A stretch of DNA of 64,000 nt from Heterocephalus glaber (Eukaryota > Chordata > Mammalia > Rodentia > Bathyergidae). The stretch covers positions 12,490,870 through 12,554,869 of the forward strand of contig NW_004624795.1 of assembly GCF_000247695.1 (NCBI RefSeq), read 5' to 3'. The notes under the pieces were generated by a model. That model had not been told where the DNA came from, ran no database searches, and was given only the letters and a program-made list of their open reading frames with translations. Made by a program: the position numbers and the translations under genes. Each line of letters opens with the position of its first letter. Within the stretch, counting starts at the first letter, position 1. Shown piece by piece: positions 37,480 to 50,948 of the stretch.

Positions 37480-38639
37480 GTTTTAGGGTATGCTTTGATT
37501 TTGACTTTTAAAGGGTAGGGATCTCCTACCAAACTATTTTTCTTTGGGCCCTGCTGGATAATTACCACCACTGCCCTGTGATCAATTAGATATTTTCTAT
37601 CCTGCTTCCCTCTCTTTGGCTCTTTGAAGATCCTCTTTCTGCCATTGTAGCCTTGGCAGAAGGGAGATTGGATTAGTGGAATTCTGGGGCGCCAGATAGG
37701 CTACCCAGAGAAGTGACCACCAGAGGGCACCATGCCATGTGCAGTGTGTATCTGCTTGCCAGACATCTGATGCTCCTCCCTTAAAGTTGAGTATGGGTGA
37801 GAAGCCCCTTCTTTGTTGGTTTCAGAGAAATGGGAGCTCAGCAGGTGTTTCTGGAGCCATCAACAAGTTCTTTGGAGCACAAACATTTTGGTTGGCCTCC
37901 AAAGTCACCAGCCCCAAGAGAAGAGGGAGGGCAGATCTGTGCTTTAGCTGCAGCTGTAACTTTGATATTTTCTCTCTTTTGTCAAAACATTCCTTGCTTC
38001 TGAAACATGCTTTCAGATATGCATTGTATATTGGTCTGATATGTGTTCACCAACTTTAAATTCAATAATAGAGCTTTTAGTGTGGATAAGATCAAAGCAA
38101 TCTGCTTAGCATGTGGTGCTACAGGCCTGATTCAATATTTGACTTGCTAATTTTTTCCCAGGGCACTAAAATAATATTGTTCATATTGTTCCTACCCATC
38201 ATATGCATCTGAAATAAAAATACTATTTCTTTTTGCATACCAGATGTTGGAGACATCAGCACAGGTTAAAGTGGATCAGGGGGAAAAAGTATGTAGGACT
38301 AATACAATTTCCATCACAGGCTCTGTCTGTCCCCCAAATGCCATTGCCTCCGAGTTGGTACGTCGTCATGGTGGGTCACTGCTTGCTATTTTTAAAACTA
38401 GGGAGACAGAGGACTTAAACCTGAGTACAGTGCCTGGATGCCCTGTTTATCCTAGCCAGGGTGTGCTACTGACGGGCTCTGTTGAAGGCTGCCAGGCAGC
38501 AGGGGATAGAAGAAGCAGCAGAGACCACAGGCAGATGCCCTTCTGTCCTGCCAGGACTTAACGATTCATCAGGAAAGGCCCAGCATGGGCAAGAGACAGC
38601 TTCATGTGCCACCTTGAATGCAAATGTGCAGTCGTTCAC

Positions 38640-38790
38640 TACCACTGGGCTTGGAAACAAGCCTGAGACACAAGTGGTGGGGAGGACGTTATCCTCCTCA
38701 CTTCCAGTGGGGAAACTGAGGCCCAGGATCTGACCCAGGGCTGCCCAGATAGTGAAGGAGCATAGGTCTTGAGCTTACTGGCTGCTAGGT
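38640..38790 (-). repeat. MIR SINE
   Basis: tggggaaactgaggcccagg followed by ctgcccagatagtgaaggag is an antisense MIR. Confidence 0.7.
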
Positions 38791-39084
38791 AAACTGGTGT
38801 CTTAAGTGGGGGGTGAGAGGATAAACCCCCTCATGACCCAGAGGCAGTCAGGAGGTAGAGGTGCAGCCACGGAAGAGGACCGAACGCGCTGGCTAGAAGC
38901 CACAGAGGTTTGCAGCCGCTTTGTGTTGCATGTTTGTCAATGCCAGCTCTTCCCCGGGTGGAGGTTACCTGTGTCAGGCACAGGAATGGGTGACTCTAGT
39001 GTGAGTTTCTATTTTCTTTTGAACCTGGGGCTAGTACTTATTCTTTAAGAAAATAAGCAAAACCAGAAGTGGACAAAGGAGAGG

Positions 39085-39350
39085 AAGTGGGGCACTGTGG
39101 TTAGGATGCCAAACTTTGGAGATACTGATCCAGATTCTCAGCCCAGCCCCACCAATTGTGAGCTACCTTAGGAAGAATTCAGATATCCTAAAGGGGGACC
39201 TAGAGTAAGCCACTGGATGTCCCTGGGCTCCAGTAAAACAGGGCTAGTAGGGGTGGACACCATTGGGATGTTGGAGGTTGGGTGAGATACCATAAGCAGA
39301 GGGCTTACACGGTGCCTGTGCTGGGGGCCAGGAGAACATTAGCTCTTGCC
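39085..39350 (+). repeat. MIR SINE
   Basis: gtggttaggatgccaaactt, ccaccaattgtgagctacct, ggatgtccctgggctccagt and agggcttacacggtgcctgt run in MIR order across the whole element. Confidence 0.7.
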
Positions 39351-40129
39351 ATGATCCGTGCCACTGTCCTTGGAAGATCTTCCTGCAGCCAGCTGCCCTT
39401 GCTCTGAGGAAAGGTGGAAATTAAGGGGAGTTGGTAGAGGATCCCACATCCTGAATTGCTGTAGAGTCTTTTCTGAGACTCAAAGAAAGGAAATGCCTTT
39501 AAATCGTGCTACAGGAATGAGATAGCTGGGTAGACTGAGAATTCCGCAGCCACCAAGCAGGACACCTGGTGGCCACTAAAATGTACAAAGGAGTGTGTGC
39601 ACATGTAGGGTGCCACGGTTCTCCAACCTCCCCATCTCCCCATTTGACGGGGGGCTGGCAAATAACTGCACCCTCTTAGCATGCTGACATACCGTTTTCA
39701 CATATTCATAGCTAAGACAGGTCTCACTGCACATGGGTCATGAGAGAGGACCTGAATCCAGGTCTTGCGATTCACTCTCACATGTCTGGCACTTACTATG
39801 AATAGTTGTGAAATGAGTAAAGGATTCGGTGAGGAGCTATGTGATTACGAGGCACATAGTGGCTCCCGTAGCTGCTTCCCGTCTGATTTGGTGTTGAATG
39901 TCCTGGACATTTTTTAGAGTGAAGTCCCTTCCCCACCATGCACCATGCAGACAGCCTGCAGGGGCCAGGGTAGCAGTCTTGGGGACGCCAGGATAATGGG
40001 GACCCCTGCTTCTCACTCCCTGGGCAAGGCCCTGTCTTATACGCGTCATTGCCAAGGTAGGGCAGAAGGTTGGCCAAAAAGACCCCACCCCGAAAGCTAA
40101 TGTTTTTAGGTACAAATGACATACTCCAA

Positions 40130-40325
40130 TAAACACGTGGTTTATCTCGTTTCATTCTCATGTTCTCTCTGGTATAGATGCTAATCATTATCCCCATGTT
40201 ACTAATGGGCAAGACAAGGCAGAGGCAGAGAGAGAGTGAGCAATTTGCTCCAGTCACACAGCAAGTGGCAACCCCAGAATTCAGGTCCAGAGCTCACGTT
40301 TGTACCCACAGGGCTATATTTCCTC
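40130..40325 (-). repeat. MIR SINE
   Basis: cattatccccatgttactaa, tgctccagtcacacagcaag and attcaggtccagagctcac form an antisense MIR. Confidence 0.7.
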
Positions 40326-41029
40326 TCTGGGCCAAAAGATCTTCCATGGTTGCTGAGTGTCCCTTCCTCTGCCGTTGTATCGTGGCCCCCTGCAGTTCCT
40401 TGGTCTCCTAGGAGAAGGCAGAAGAGACAGCCCACAGGAGGCCATATTGGTCCGGCAAGGGAGAAGGGCCAAGTTCGAGTTGAGAATCCAGTGAGCCACA
40501 GATCTCCAAATGTCTTCCTTCACTGTCCCAAAGGCAGATGAGCAAGGGCCATGGCTGGGATATTGGCTGCCACCGGAGCTCAGGCACCAACCTGGAAGAA
40601 CTGAGGCTCGGCCCTGCCAGAGTGAAATGTAAATGTGGCTCTTTATCAGTAAACACACAAATGTACACATGCAGCTGCCTCGTGACCCTCCGGAGAGGGG
40701 CTCCTCCTGGCCGCTGTGTGAGCCCCAGCACGGGCGCAGCTAATAACGCCTCCCGCTGCAACCCCCTGATTGAAGCAGCCCCCGAGCAGCAGGGACACTT
40801 GCTTGATTAGTCGCCAGAGCCCAGCCTCCAAGCAGCCCCCTGATGAGCCAGGCAGCTGCAAGGAGGGAAGTGGGACTTCACAAAGCACCAGCTCCAGGTT
40901 TCCTCAAGGCCTGGCTTCATCCCACCTCAATGCTGTTGGGGAGGTGATGCCACCCTCCTTGGGCAAGAACTCAGGGTACAGTTGGAAGGGTCCCTGGGTA
41001 GAGCTTTTCCCATCATTCAGCAGAAAAGA

Positions 41030-41210
41030 AGTGGCATTTGCTTTGCCAACAGCCACATCCTCCCAGCATGCTGAGGAGGGGTCTCGCTCCCATTTCACAG
41101 AGGGACCACTAGCGTTCAGAGCACAGGAGCTTCCCCAGGGGAAGTGGCAGAGGTGGGATTTGGACCTGTGCCATTTTGGCTCCAAACCATGTTCTTCCCA
41201 CTGGAGGCAA
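41030..41210 (-). repeat. MIR SINE
   Basis: cccatttcacagagggacca and gtggcagaggtgggatttgg show an antisense MIR. Confidence 0.6.
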
Positions 41211-42124
41211 GCCTAATATTTGGAAAATCCAGATTCCTGTAGCTGATGAATATATGGAAGAGTTTCCTTTTTATTTGCTTTATATGAGGATTACTGTGGG
41301 GTTCCTTTAAGCAACTCGTGGGCATAGCTAGTTTGGTTGCCTGTCGTCTTGGAGCGAAAAGAGGCCTGGGCCCTGGTGGTTAGTGTGTGGATGTGTCCCA
41401 GCAGCTCCGCAGCCCCTGGGAGCTGGTCAGGAATGCGATCTCAAGGCTCACCCAGACCCCGGTGTTGGGAGCTGCATGCTGACAAACCCCCATGATTTGT
41501 GTGCACATTAAAGTCCGAGAAGCACCAGGCGAGGATCACTGCTAATGATGGATACCGTGGGAGCTGTGGGCCATAAATCGTCCACCCAGCATCAGAAGGA
41601 AGGCACATGGAGGGAGGGGAGCATGGAGCTGGGCTTGGACCGAATGCCCGGAGTACGTAGTGCGCTCAGCATTGCTCCTCCCTTCCTTTGTGGTCAGAGA
41701 GAAACCAGCTGTCCCTGAGGAAGGTCCTTGTGCCCGGGATCCCCCTGGTGCCAGCATGCTCTTCCCTCTGAACATCACAGAAGATCCCACACATGGATAG
41801 AAGCACTTGGATGCTCCTGGGTGACAGGCCCATGTTCTTATCCTTAAGTTGAGACCTGCTGGGTCTTGCAGAGGCACTGAGAGCTTTGAACCTGAGTCTG
41901 AATCCCAGGTCCACAGCTGGTTATCCTGTGAACCCCCAGAAGCCCCCCACCTGTGTGGCACTCTTCCTTCCTCCTGTGCAGACCAGGAAGCACGAGAACG
42001 GCTGTCTTTTGCTGCTTGGGGTCTGGCTGGCTCTGTTGCCTGTGTGTAATCTGGAAGTCTGGGCAATCTGAAGGCTGGCAGGATTGGTGGTAGTGACAGC
42101 AAGTGACCTCCCTGTGGCCTAAGC

Positions 42125-42346
42125 CAGGGGGCAACAAAGTTTCTGTAAAGGACCAGACAGTAAATATTTGAGGCTTTGAGGGCCATATGGTCTCTGTCAC
42201 AGCTATTCAACTCTGTCAGTGTGGCCAAACACAGCCACAAACAATATGTAAATGAGTGGGCGTGGCTTGCACAAATGAAACCTCATTTACAAAAACAGGC
42301 CCTGCTACATTTGGCCTGCTGGCCATAGTTTGCAACTGCTGGCCCC
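42125..42346. mobile_element. Second copy of the same hAT-type MITE
   Basis: It opens CAGGGGgcaacaaagtttct, continues through gtaaaggaccagacagtaaa and gggcgtggcttgcaca, and ends catagtttgcaactgctgg. It is uninterrupted and about 220 bases long. It also underlies the 5' part of a long - strand open frame at 41542-42240, which is a reason to doubt that frame. Confidence 0.85.
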
Positions 42347-44984
42347 AAACCAGCCCAGCTTGGAGCAAAGTGGTGCAGTGCTGCTTGTTCCAGGGGCCTA
42401 AGGAAAGGTTTCTAGGCTAGTGATTAGCCAGGTTCACTGTCAAATGCTTTATGAGAAGCAGAGAAGAGTGGGGGGTCCCAAATAAACATGGGGTGTGGTG
42501 GCAGCCTGCAGAAAGTGGTGTCAGAGCTCAGGTTCTTCAGGGAGGGAGCCTCCAAGCACTGATCAGAGTGGAGCAAAGGTCGGAGGAGGTGCCGTCGACC
42601 TGGGGGGCCTTCCTGGCAGACGCCACAAACCCTCGCTGCCATTTAACCAGCTTTGTGACTGAGGGGGGTTAGCGTCTGTGCTTGGGCTCTCTGCTCCGCT
42701 TCCTGTAGAAACAGCCATGTGGTGCCTACGTGAGAGTCTTGCGGCTCTGGATGTGGGCAGGGCTGGGAACAGAGCCAGGCCATAGCGTGCTTGGTAAGTG
42801 TTATGTCCCTTTCATATCAGCTTCATCACTCTTAAAATTGCTTTGATGGAGCAAATATGGACTCCTGGAGGAAGGAGGCCCTCGATAGGTGCTAAGAGTG
42901 AGTGAAATGCAGGGTGCAGGCCAGGCAGGACCCATCCCAAGTCAACTCTGCAGGAAGGAGGCGAGAGAAGGAGTCCTAGGAGAGGAGGGCCGCACATCCT
43001 CTGGAGCAGAGAAGCCGAGTCCCCCTTTGCTGAATCATCCCTGGGGGAGGTTCCAGAGAACCCACTTCCAAGAGCAAAGCCTGGCACAGTCTCAGCCCCA
43101 CCCCCTTCTGCTCAGGGCCCTGGGCAGGGGAGAAGAGACCCAGAGAAGACTCCTGTGCTGGGCCGAGCCCAGGGTCTCCGTATGCCTGGGCGGACATCTG
43201 GGCTCTGCCCCTGGCAGCGCGCCCGGGGACTGGGCATCCCATCCCTCCCCAGCTGCCCCTCAGCCCCCACGACTGAATGCTCAGCCGGGAGCCTGCCCAA
43301 AAGTGGCAGTGGTAGGGGGTGGGTAGTGTGGGTGGAGTGAACGGGCTCTGTGCTCGCGGTCCTATTTGTAGCATCATTCTCACTCGTAAGCCAATTTTAG
43401 CCATCCATTCTGCTTCTGTTGCCGTTTATAAAATGAGAATGTCAAATGCAATATTAAACAAGCAGGATGAAGGCAAAAAAGGAAATGCCAGGGAGGCATT
43501 TAATAAATGAATCCCATGTTTACGTGGGAGAGGGAGGGATCCCGTGCCCACGCCTCACACACGCACGCGCGGGTGTGCGGTTTGTGTACAGGTTGTGCTA
43601 ATGAGCGCAGAGTGATCTCTGTTGGGGGAGGAGGAGGCGGGGTGCCCTGGTAAATGTGTGTTGCTCTTTAGGCAGAAGGAATTTAGCCTGCAGGGAGGTG
43701 GCCTCCCAGCTGCATGGGTTCTGGCCTGCTTGCCCTTCACTTGTCCTCTGGCCAGGTCCCTGCCGGGAGGGATGGGGCAAGGTGTCCTGTGCCTGCAGCC
43801 TCCTGCTTGCCCTTCCATGAGGTATGGGTTTCCGAGAGGGAAGCCCTGGGAGGGGCACCGCTTTCCTTCCTCCCCTTCCTCAGGGACAAAAGTCCTAGAC
43901 CTGCCTTTCCACAACTTCTTAGGGCTGCTTTGCCCTGCATCCAGGGAGGTTCAAGCCAGTGCCCAGGCCACGCTCTTCTATGCTCTCTTTTAAATGGTAA
44001 ATGAGGCCAGTTGCAGGGTCTCTGGCAAAGACCCCGATGGGCTGGGTGAGGGACCTACTCCCTTCTGGCAGGATTTGGGCGCCTCCTGGAGGCTCAGGTT
44101 GCTTCTCACTTTGAAATGCCCTTGCAGGTGCCCAGAAATAAAGGGAACAGCTGCACTTGCTGCCGCCAGCGCCCCCCCCCCCGCCCGCCCACCATAGTGC
44201 CTCTGCTCTGCACACCTTGCTGTGCATGCCTGGAGATGGGGACCACCCAGGCAGCAGGTGGCAGGTGGGGGAGCTCAGGGACAAGGGCTGAACCCTGGGG
44301 GAGAGGCTGCTGCTTTCTCTCTTCTCTTCCCTCCTGGCCTTTGGGGTGTAAGAGAGCACGAGTGTGAACTGCCTTTGTCACCTTCACTGCAATTCGCCTG
44401 GGCTCCATGTGGAGCAGGGGAAGGTGTGACTCACCCACTCTCCAGGCCAGCATTGACAGCTCGTGGGGCAGGGATCTCACAGAGGAGGAAGCTGAGTGGA
44501 GGGAGAAGCCAGCTGCCCTCGGTGCTCAGAGCAGGCAAGGGGGGCTGGGATTGGAAGCCAGGAGACTTAGCCACTAGGCGACACTGCTGAATGACAGATA
44601 AGGCCCCCACCCACCCTCCCGTCAGGGTGCAAGTGCTGGAGTTATTGGGGTGCATGTCTCAGGCAGTGTTGGGGACCAGCTCCTCTCTACCCACTACCCA
44701 GACTCTGCATATCTCTGAGGGAAAAGCATAGGCCCACACCCGGCCCTGCCTGGTAAATAGTAGGTGCTTAATATTATTGGTTTATGACCTACTTCACTTT
44801 GCCATCACTGATTTTAATAAAACACTGAGCAGAGGAAACAGTGGATGAAATTAATTCTCTAAGTGGTAAGGAAATTAATTTTGGAAGCAAGAGTCAGGAA
44901 TGACTTTGGGGAAGAAATAGCATCCAGTTGGGACTGAAGGGTCAGGGACAGGGAGGAGGGAGAGGGGGTTTTGAAGTTGGGGAC

Positions 44985-45130
44985 CTGCGTGCAGTTGAAT
45001 TTCAGCTGTGCTCTGTGACCACAGGCAGGCCATTCCTCAAAGCCTCAGTTGTCAGCTGGGGACTAATAAGGCCACCTCACAGAGGACACGGGGCCTCAGT
45101 TCAGTGAGGGAATCTAAGACAGCGGACACT
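44985..45130 (+). repeat. MIR SINE
   Basis: tgctctgtgaccacaggcag, ttcctcaaagcctcagttgt and gactaataaggccacctcac follow MIR order. Confidence 0.65.
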
Positions 45131-47269
45131 TCGAGGACTCCTGTATGCCATGCATCGTGTCTGATGTCCATCATGTGCGTAACGGACAGTATCTTGCACA
45201 TCATGTACATACATCTGACATGTTATGCACGCACTTACACACACGGGGATGTTGTGACTGCCTAGCGTGTGGGGAGTGCTCAGTAAACACTGGGCTCCTT
45301 CCTCCCCAGAGTAATCCTTAGTCAAGAAAGCCTAGATTTCCCACAGAACTCAGCGCTTCTCCCCAGTGGATCCAAGCTGTGTGTGACAGACGCAAAGCCC
45401 CTGATGACAGATGTTCCTGCTGGCCGCCACCACCACCCTGTACGATGGCAGATCCATTGCGATCTGCAGGGTCGCTCTTTCTCCACAGGCTGGGGTGGGT
45501 CCCCTTTTCCATGGAGGCCTCTTTGCAGTAGAACAAGGCAGGGTGTCAAGTGCAGGCAGGTCCTCCATGTCTGGCCACCTGCTGGTCCTAGTTCACAAGG
45601 ACAGAGCCTGCTTGTGACACCTGGGGGAGGGGGGAGGATAGAGGAACAGGTGCAGAACTTTCTTCCACTTGCCTCCAGTGGTAGCAACGACCAGCTGGGA
45701 AGCCCACCTGGGTTTCCAGAGGGCAGAAGGGCCTGCATGGTGAGGAAAAGGTGTCACGAAGTGCCACTCCCAGGGTTTCCTGGGCCATGATTGCTGTCCT
45801 CCACCCCCAGCCAATGACATGTTTCCAGACTTTCCCCTTCCCCAGCCTGTCCTCACCTGGTTGTGAATCCATCCTGCTTCTGGTCCTGGGTGAGAAGAGC
45901 AACTCCATGTAATCCGAACCTGGAATAGACACTAGGACTGAGAAGAGGTGGCCTGACTCCGAAGGCCATGCAGGAGGTGGTGCCCCCAGGGCCATCCCAA
46001 TTGGGAAATCTGCATGCACAGAACAGAGGGAGGTCTCCCTTCCCTGCCTGAGCCTCCCTGAGCCTCCTCTTCCTCTCTAGGGGCCTGTACATTCTGCCCC
46101 TCGCCTGCTCACTTCGTACACCTCTTTCTGTGCTCAGAAGGCCTGGTGCTGGTTAACGTACTGCTCTTGCCATCTTGGAACTCTACAGCATTGTCGAATG
46201 GGGGTCCCCTCGTCTGTCTTCCTCTGTGGCCACGCCTGTGTAGGGTGGAGTCTGGGCCAGGTGGAGCCAGACCTGCCGGGTCTTCCCTGCTCTGCCAGCT
46301 CCTTGGGGCAGGTCTCCTCCAAGTCCTGGTGACAAACCCGCAAGAGCCCCACAGAGGGTCTTGCAGTCTGTGGGGTCCCAGAAAGACCCAGAATCTGCAG
46401 GGACGGGCCACGGGGCCCTGCTTGGGAGGAAGGAAGGCTGGGAGGAGGTGTGCATTGTGTGGTCTCAGCTAGTGGGGCCCGCACACATGGAGAGCTCTGG
46501 CTTTGTTCTGGGCAGGACCCTTTTCACACTTTTGTGTATCTCCCCTTCCCTTCGTTGGCTCCCTGGGCAGTGCTCAAGGGCTCATGGACAGAGGAGGTGG
46601 TTGGCTTGGGCCTCCAAAGAAGCAGTGTTTTCCTGGAATCCACCAGAGCTGGCTGGGTAGGAGCTGCAGCAGGACCGGAGAGGAAGCCACAGGCAAGACT
46701 GGGTCAGGCCTCTCAAGTCTGTTGGGAAGTTCCCTGGAAGGACAGGACATCCCCATCCCCAGCCCTCTGCTCCCTCCCCTTCCTGCGAGCCAGCCAGACA
46801 GTCAAGGCCGATGTCTGCGCACTGGGGAGTTTGATCCTGTCTCGCTGGAATCACCTCTTAACATGACCTGTCAGCCGTGAGGAATGAAGCCACGCACACT
46901 GGCCTCTTCAGGCCGGACAGAGCCTCCTTGTTCTGGGGGGTCCGTCAAGGCTGCAGGCACAGCTTGGGTTCCCTCTGGCCCCTGGGGCTGTGTGCTGACT
47001 GGGGCCAACCATGTCCAGACCAAGGGAAACAAAAACCTTTTCATTTCCCAGCGCATGGCCTCCTTCTCACACTGTCAACTGTCCCCAAAGACACTAGTGG
47101 AGAGCTTGCCTCTGCTGGGGCTTCAGGTTGCTTGGTCAAGAGGGGCCACTCAGAGTGGCTGCCAGGAAGCTGTCCCCCTCAGAGCTCCAGCACCTTGGCC
47201 AAAAGTCTGCCAGGTGCCAGGGACAGGCTGTAGTGCAGGGCATGCTCCCCTGGCAGGGCCTTAACTCTT

Positions 47270-47420
47270 AAGCAGACCAGGCTTCAAATCCCAGCCCCAC
47301 CGCCCATGGATTGGGTCTGCACTACATCTTTGGTCTCTGAAGTCTGGGCCTCAGCTTCCTGTTCTGAAAGATGGATCTGTAGCTATAAAGGGCAATATTG
47401 GTCCATTGCCACAGCAGAAA
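47270..47420 (+). repeat. MIR SINE
   Basis: caggcttcaaatcccagccc, tctgggcctcagcttcctgt and aaagatggatctgtagctat fit MIR. Confidence 0.6.
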
Positions 47421-49599
47421 TGTGGACGGTTAATAAAGAATCGTATCAACGTTAAGTGCCCTGAGATTGATAATTGCTGTGGTTACATAAGAAAATGCCC
47501 TCATGTTTAGGAAATGCAAACCCTACAACTGACTCTCCAGGGGGAAAATATATACATCTCCAGATACAGACATAGATGTCCAAATGATAAGGCAAAAGCG
47601 ATAAAATAGTAGCAGTGGGTGAATCCCGGAAAAGAGCACACAGGTAGGTTATTTTTGCAGATCTTCTGTCTGAGATTATTTCTAAAAGAGTTAGAAATAA
47701 CCACCCTCAGTGCTGAGTTGCTTTGGATGCTGATGGGAAGAGTCTACCCCCACCCCAACACTAGCATACACAAGAGCATAGTGACCCCAAGTTCAAGGTC
47801 TCATCAGGCCTTGGGCGTGTCCCCTCCAGGAGCATGCTGCTGCCCTGATTGTCCTGGGGTAGAGGGGCTTGGCATGCTGTGCTTATTCTGAAGCCATCGC
47901 CGTAAGGAATACAAGCCAGTGTATTCCTCCCAAGATTATTTCCTCCCAGGCCAGTGTCAAGTAAAGCAGGATATTTAGAGAACGAAATTTTAAAACCATC
48001 CCAGCTACACTGAGTCAGTTGACACATCCCTGGCATTTGGCCCCTGGTGTGAGGTGGTTTTGTGGCTTTGCCAGCTGTGGTATTTGGAAATGGGAGCCTT
48101 GTGCTTCTGGCGTGAGCAGCTGGTCACAGTGGCCTCTGAGTCTCACAGGCACCAGTCCACATGGAATGTCCTGCTCACCTCTTGCCCTCTGATCAGACTG
48201 CTGTCTTCAGTTACCATTGAAAGCAGTGGCTGCGGGAGGCATTTTGAGAAGCATTGATGGTGGAGACTCAGGGCTAGACCTGGAGATGTTCCTGCCCCCA
48301 TGATGGCCCTATGAAAAGTAACTTCGGAGCCACTTTTCCTTTGGGTATGTGGTAGGAGCACACAGCATATACAGGGGTCTTAGGGAGTGGCACACAAGCA
48401 GCTAGAGGAGGAGACTGGATGCCAGGGCTGCAGTGGGATAGGAGCTCCCATGCCCTGCCCTCTGCTCCAAGGAAAGAGCAGCCCTCTGTGCCCACTGTCC
48501 CAAGAACCCAGCCAGCCGGACGCCTGGTCCAAGGAGTCCCTCCCTGCCCTGTCTGCTCACCTTCACTGATGCCATGTGTAGATCTCAGCCTCCTGGGGTT
48601 TGCACCCTTGCATGCTGTCCTCTGACTCCAGATCTAGTCTGGCTCTGTGGGACTGCAGAATGTGGTGGAGGTGGCATGTGGGAGTTCCCAGGCGACATCA
48701 GGAGAAGCCTTACAGCCTCTGCCTGAGTTACTTGGAATGACATCTCACTTGGAACTTGGCCACCATGCTGTGTGAGGAGAACAGATGCCCTGAAGAAGCC
48801 ATGAATGCACCCCCAACAGCAGTCCTGGGCCTCCAGGCCAGTTGGGGCTTTCTCTGGCTCCAGCCGCAGCCGCCATCTGACCACAGGCAAGCAGGAGCCC
48901 CCTGAGCCAGTCAGCTCCTGCACCGTGAACAAGAATGATCAACAATTGCTTGAAGCCACCAAGTTTAGGGGTGGCCTGCTGCATAGCAGTTGGTGTTTGG
49001 GACATGGTATATGGACAGATGACTAAATCCATGACTAGGGCCATGGAGGTGGACTGTTTTTTCCCGTTTGGGTTTCCTTTCTACCCCAGTCATCATGCCA
49101 AGCTCTCTAGCTCACACAGGGCCCCAGGGAGGATGACCCAAATGTGGCCTAACCCCAGGGACTACAGAAATGGCAAGCAGTGATTTGTTATGTGACTACT
49201 TGTGTTAATCTTTGGAGAACAAGACAGAGGAGCTGGCTCTTTGTCCACAGGAATGAGCTCTCAAAGGTAGAGATGCGCCCTGTTTATCTTAGTGTCCCCC
49301 AAAGCTTAGCGCTTGCCAGGCACTCAAGTTCTTCCGCATGGTTGAATTAAGTAGCGGGAGTCTCCAGGAGCAGGGGGGTGCGTGGGCAGCCTCCTGATCT
49401 GAAAAATCCTTCAAGAAGCCTTCACCATAGGCCAGGAGAGGCCAGGCTCTCTGTCCGTGCCACTGCCTCTCCCTATTGCTCAAATGCCCAGGACAGGCTG
49501 GGGTCCCCCAGAGAATGCGTATGCCATGGCCCCTGGCCTTGGGGAGCCCTCACCATTTGACATGGCAGGTGGTTAACAGAACTCATGTGGTTGGTGCTG

Positions 49600-50240
49600 C
49601 CCAAAACGCTGCCAGCAGAGACAGAGCATAATTAAACCGAGCTGCCAGCCCTGTTCCGTGAGAGGAAGGTAGGTGGGTTTGTTTAAAATACTCCCATTAC
49701 AGTCAGTTAACCTTTATGTTCCCTAAATGATAATTGTATAAACCTGAAATTTTCGTTGATCATGTTGCCTAGGAACCGGCAGCAGGTTTTCATAAGACAA
49801 TGCAGTAGATTGTCACCGATAGGGCTAGTAGGAAGTGAGCTGGTTAGAGGCATTATTCCCCATCCTGGTGTCGCTTAGGTAATTATCTGTCTGCCTGTTC
49901 AGGGCACGCCCATCTTCCCCTGCTGGAGCAGGTTCATGCAAATGAAATTTCTCAGCTGCTTTTCTCAATGTCCCCTGGGGGCCTGGAGTCGAGGAGCCAG
50001 CCACCCCTGGGCTTATGAGAAAAATCTAAAAGACCCAATTTGGATGAATTTATTTCTTTTTAATCACCTTTCCCTGCTACTTGGCAACAATAACACCCTA
50101 ATAGCCCTATTGGTGACAGCCTATTGCATTGTCTTGTAAAGACATGCTGCCTGTTCCTAGCAGAAAACTTAGAAGATAAATGGTAACAACCTTCACAATA
50201 GGAAAATTTTTAAAAGCCACTCTAATAAAACTGTGGTAGA
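49600..50240. promoter_or_regulatory. Repeat-poor block with octamer, candidate conserved element
   Basis: It carries the POU octamer ATGCAAAT at 49936-49943 in AT-rich unique sequence. Function is inferred. Confidence 0.3.
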
Positions 50241-50283
50241 GCTTTTTAGTATTTTTTCTTTCTGTACGATATAGAAATATGTA

Positions 50284-50285
<2 letters not shown>

Positions 50286-50317
<32 letters not shown>
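50286..50317. repeat. (AT)n microsatellite
   Basis: About 32 bases of uninterrupted alternating A and T. Confidence 0.97.
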
Positions 50318-50320
<3 letters not shown>

Positions 50321-50673
50321 TATTTTCTACAAAGTCACTGTAATTTGCTTTTTTTGTCTCCTGCAGTTAGGAGCTGTCTTGATTTGTCTGGGACTGAGGA
50401 TTTCCCCAAAACCAGTGTATGTTATCATTAGGGTGCTTTTCTATAGCTGTGTAGCATTTGGTCAGTGTGGCTGGACCAAACTAGCTTAACCAATTCTCTG
50501 TTCTTGGACTTTTCAGGGATGTCTGGTTTTTTGTTTTTTGAGTTTTTTTCCACAATTAATGCTTCTGGTGACTAGCCTTATCCATAGGTCTTGCAGGATG
50601 AATTCCTATTAGGATGTGCACGTTTGTGGCTTTTGATAGATTGTCAGGTTGTCCTCCTGAAAAAATATGTGCA

Positions 50674-50810
50674 GTAGCCCAGTGTGATGGCACATGCCTG
50701 TAATCCCAGCACTCCGGAGGCTGAAGCAGGAGGATCGCGGAGAGTTCAAAGCCAGCCTAAACAACAGAGTGAGGCCCTATCTCAAAAAAACCAAACCAAA
50801 CAAACAAACA
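50674..50810 (+). repeat. B1 SINE (7SL-derived) with target-site duplication
   Basis: It contains the 7SL-derived hallmark gcctgtaatcccagcactc, then ggctgaagcaggaggatcgc, and a tail rich in caaa units. AAAAATATGTGCA is duplicated at 50661-50673 and again ending at 50824. It is inserted into an L1M-like fragment. Confidence 0.9.
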
Positions 50811-50907
50811 AAAAAATATGTGCAATTTCCTTCCTTGTTCCCCTGCAGGAACCCTGAGATCATACAATCCGTTCATCACTGCCAATCTGATGGGGAAAAA
50901 TTTTTCA

Positions 50908-50910
<3 letters not shown>

Positions 50911-50946
<36 letters not shown>
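50911..50946. repeat. (AT)n microsatellite
   Basis: About 36 bases of uninterrupted alternating A and T, roughly 600 bases from the tract at 50286. Confidence 0.97.

Positions 50947-50948
<2 letters not shown>

Noticed and set aside
41542..42240. 232-codon open frame on the minus strand
   Set aside because: Its first third is the hAT MITE at 42125-42346, the product has no domain, and other frames are open over the same bases.
43530..44200. CpG island or promoter
   Set aside because: There is a short CG-rich patch with cacgcacgcgcgggtg and a C run near 44168-44180, but CpG is not sustained over several hundred bases.
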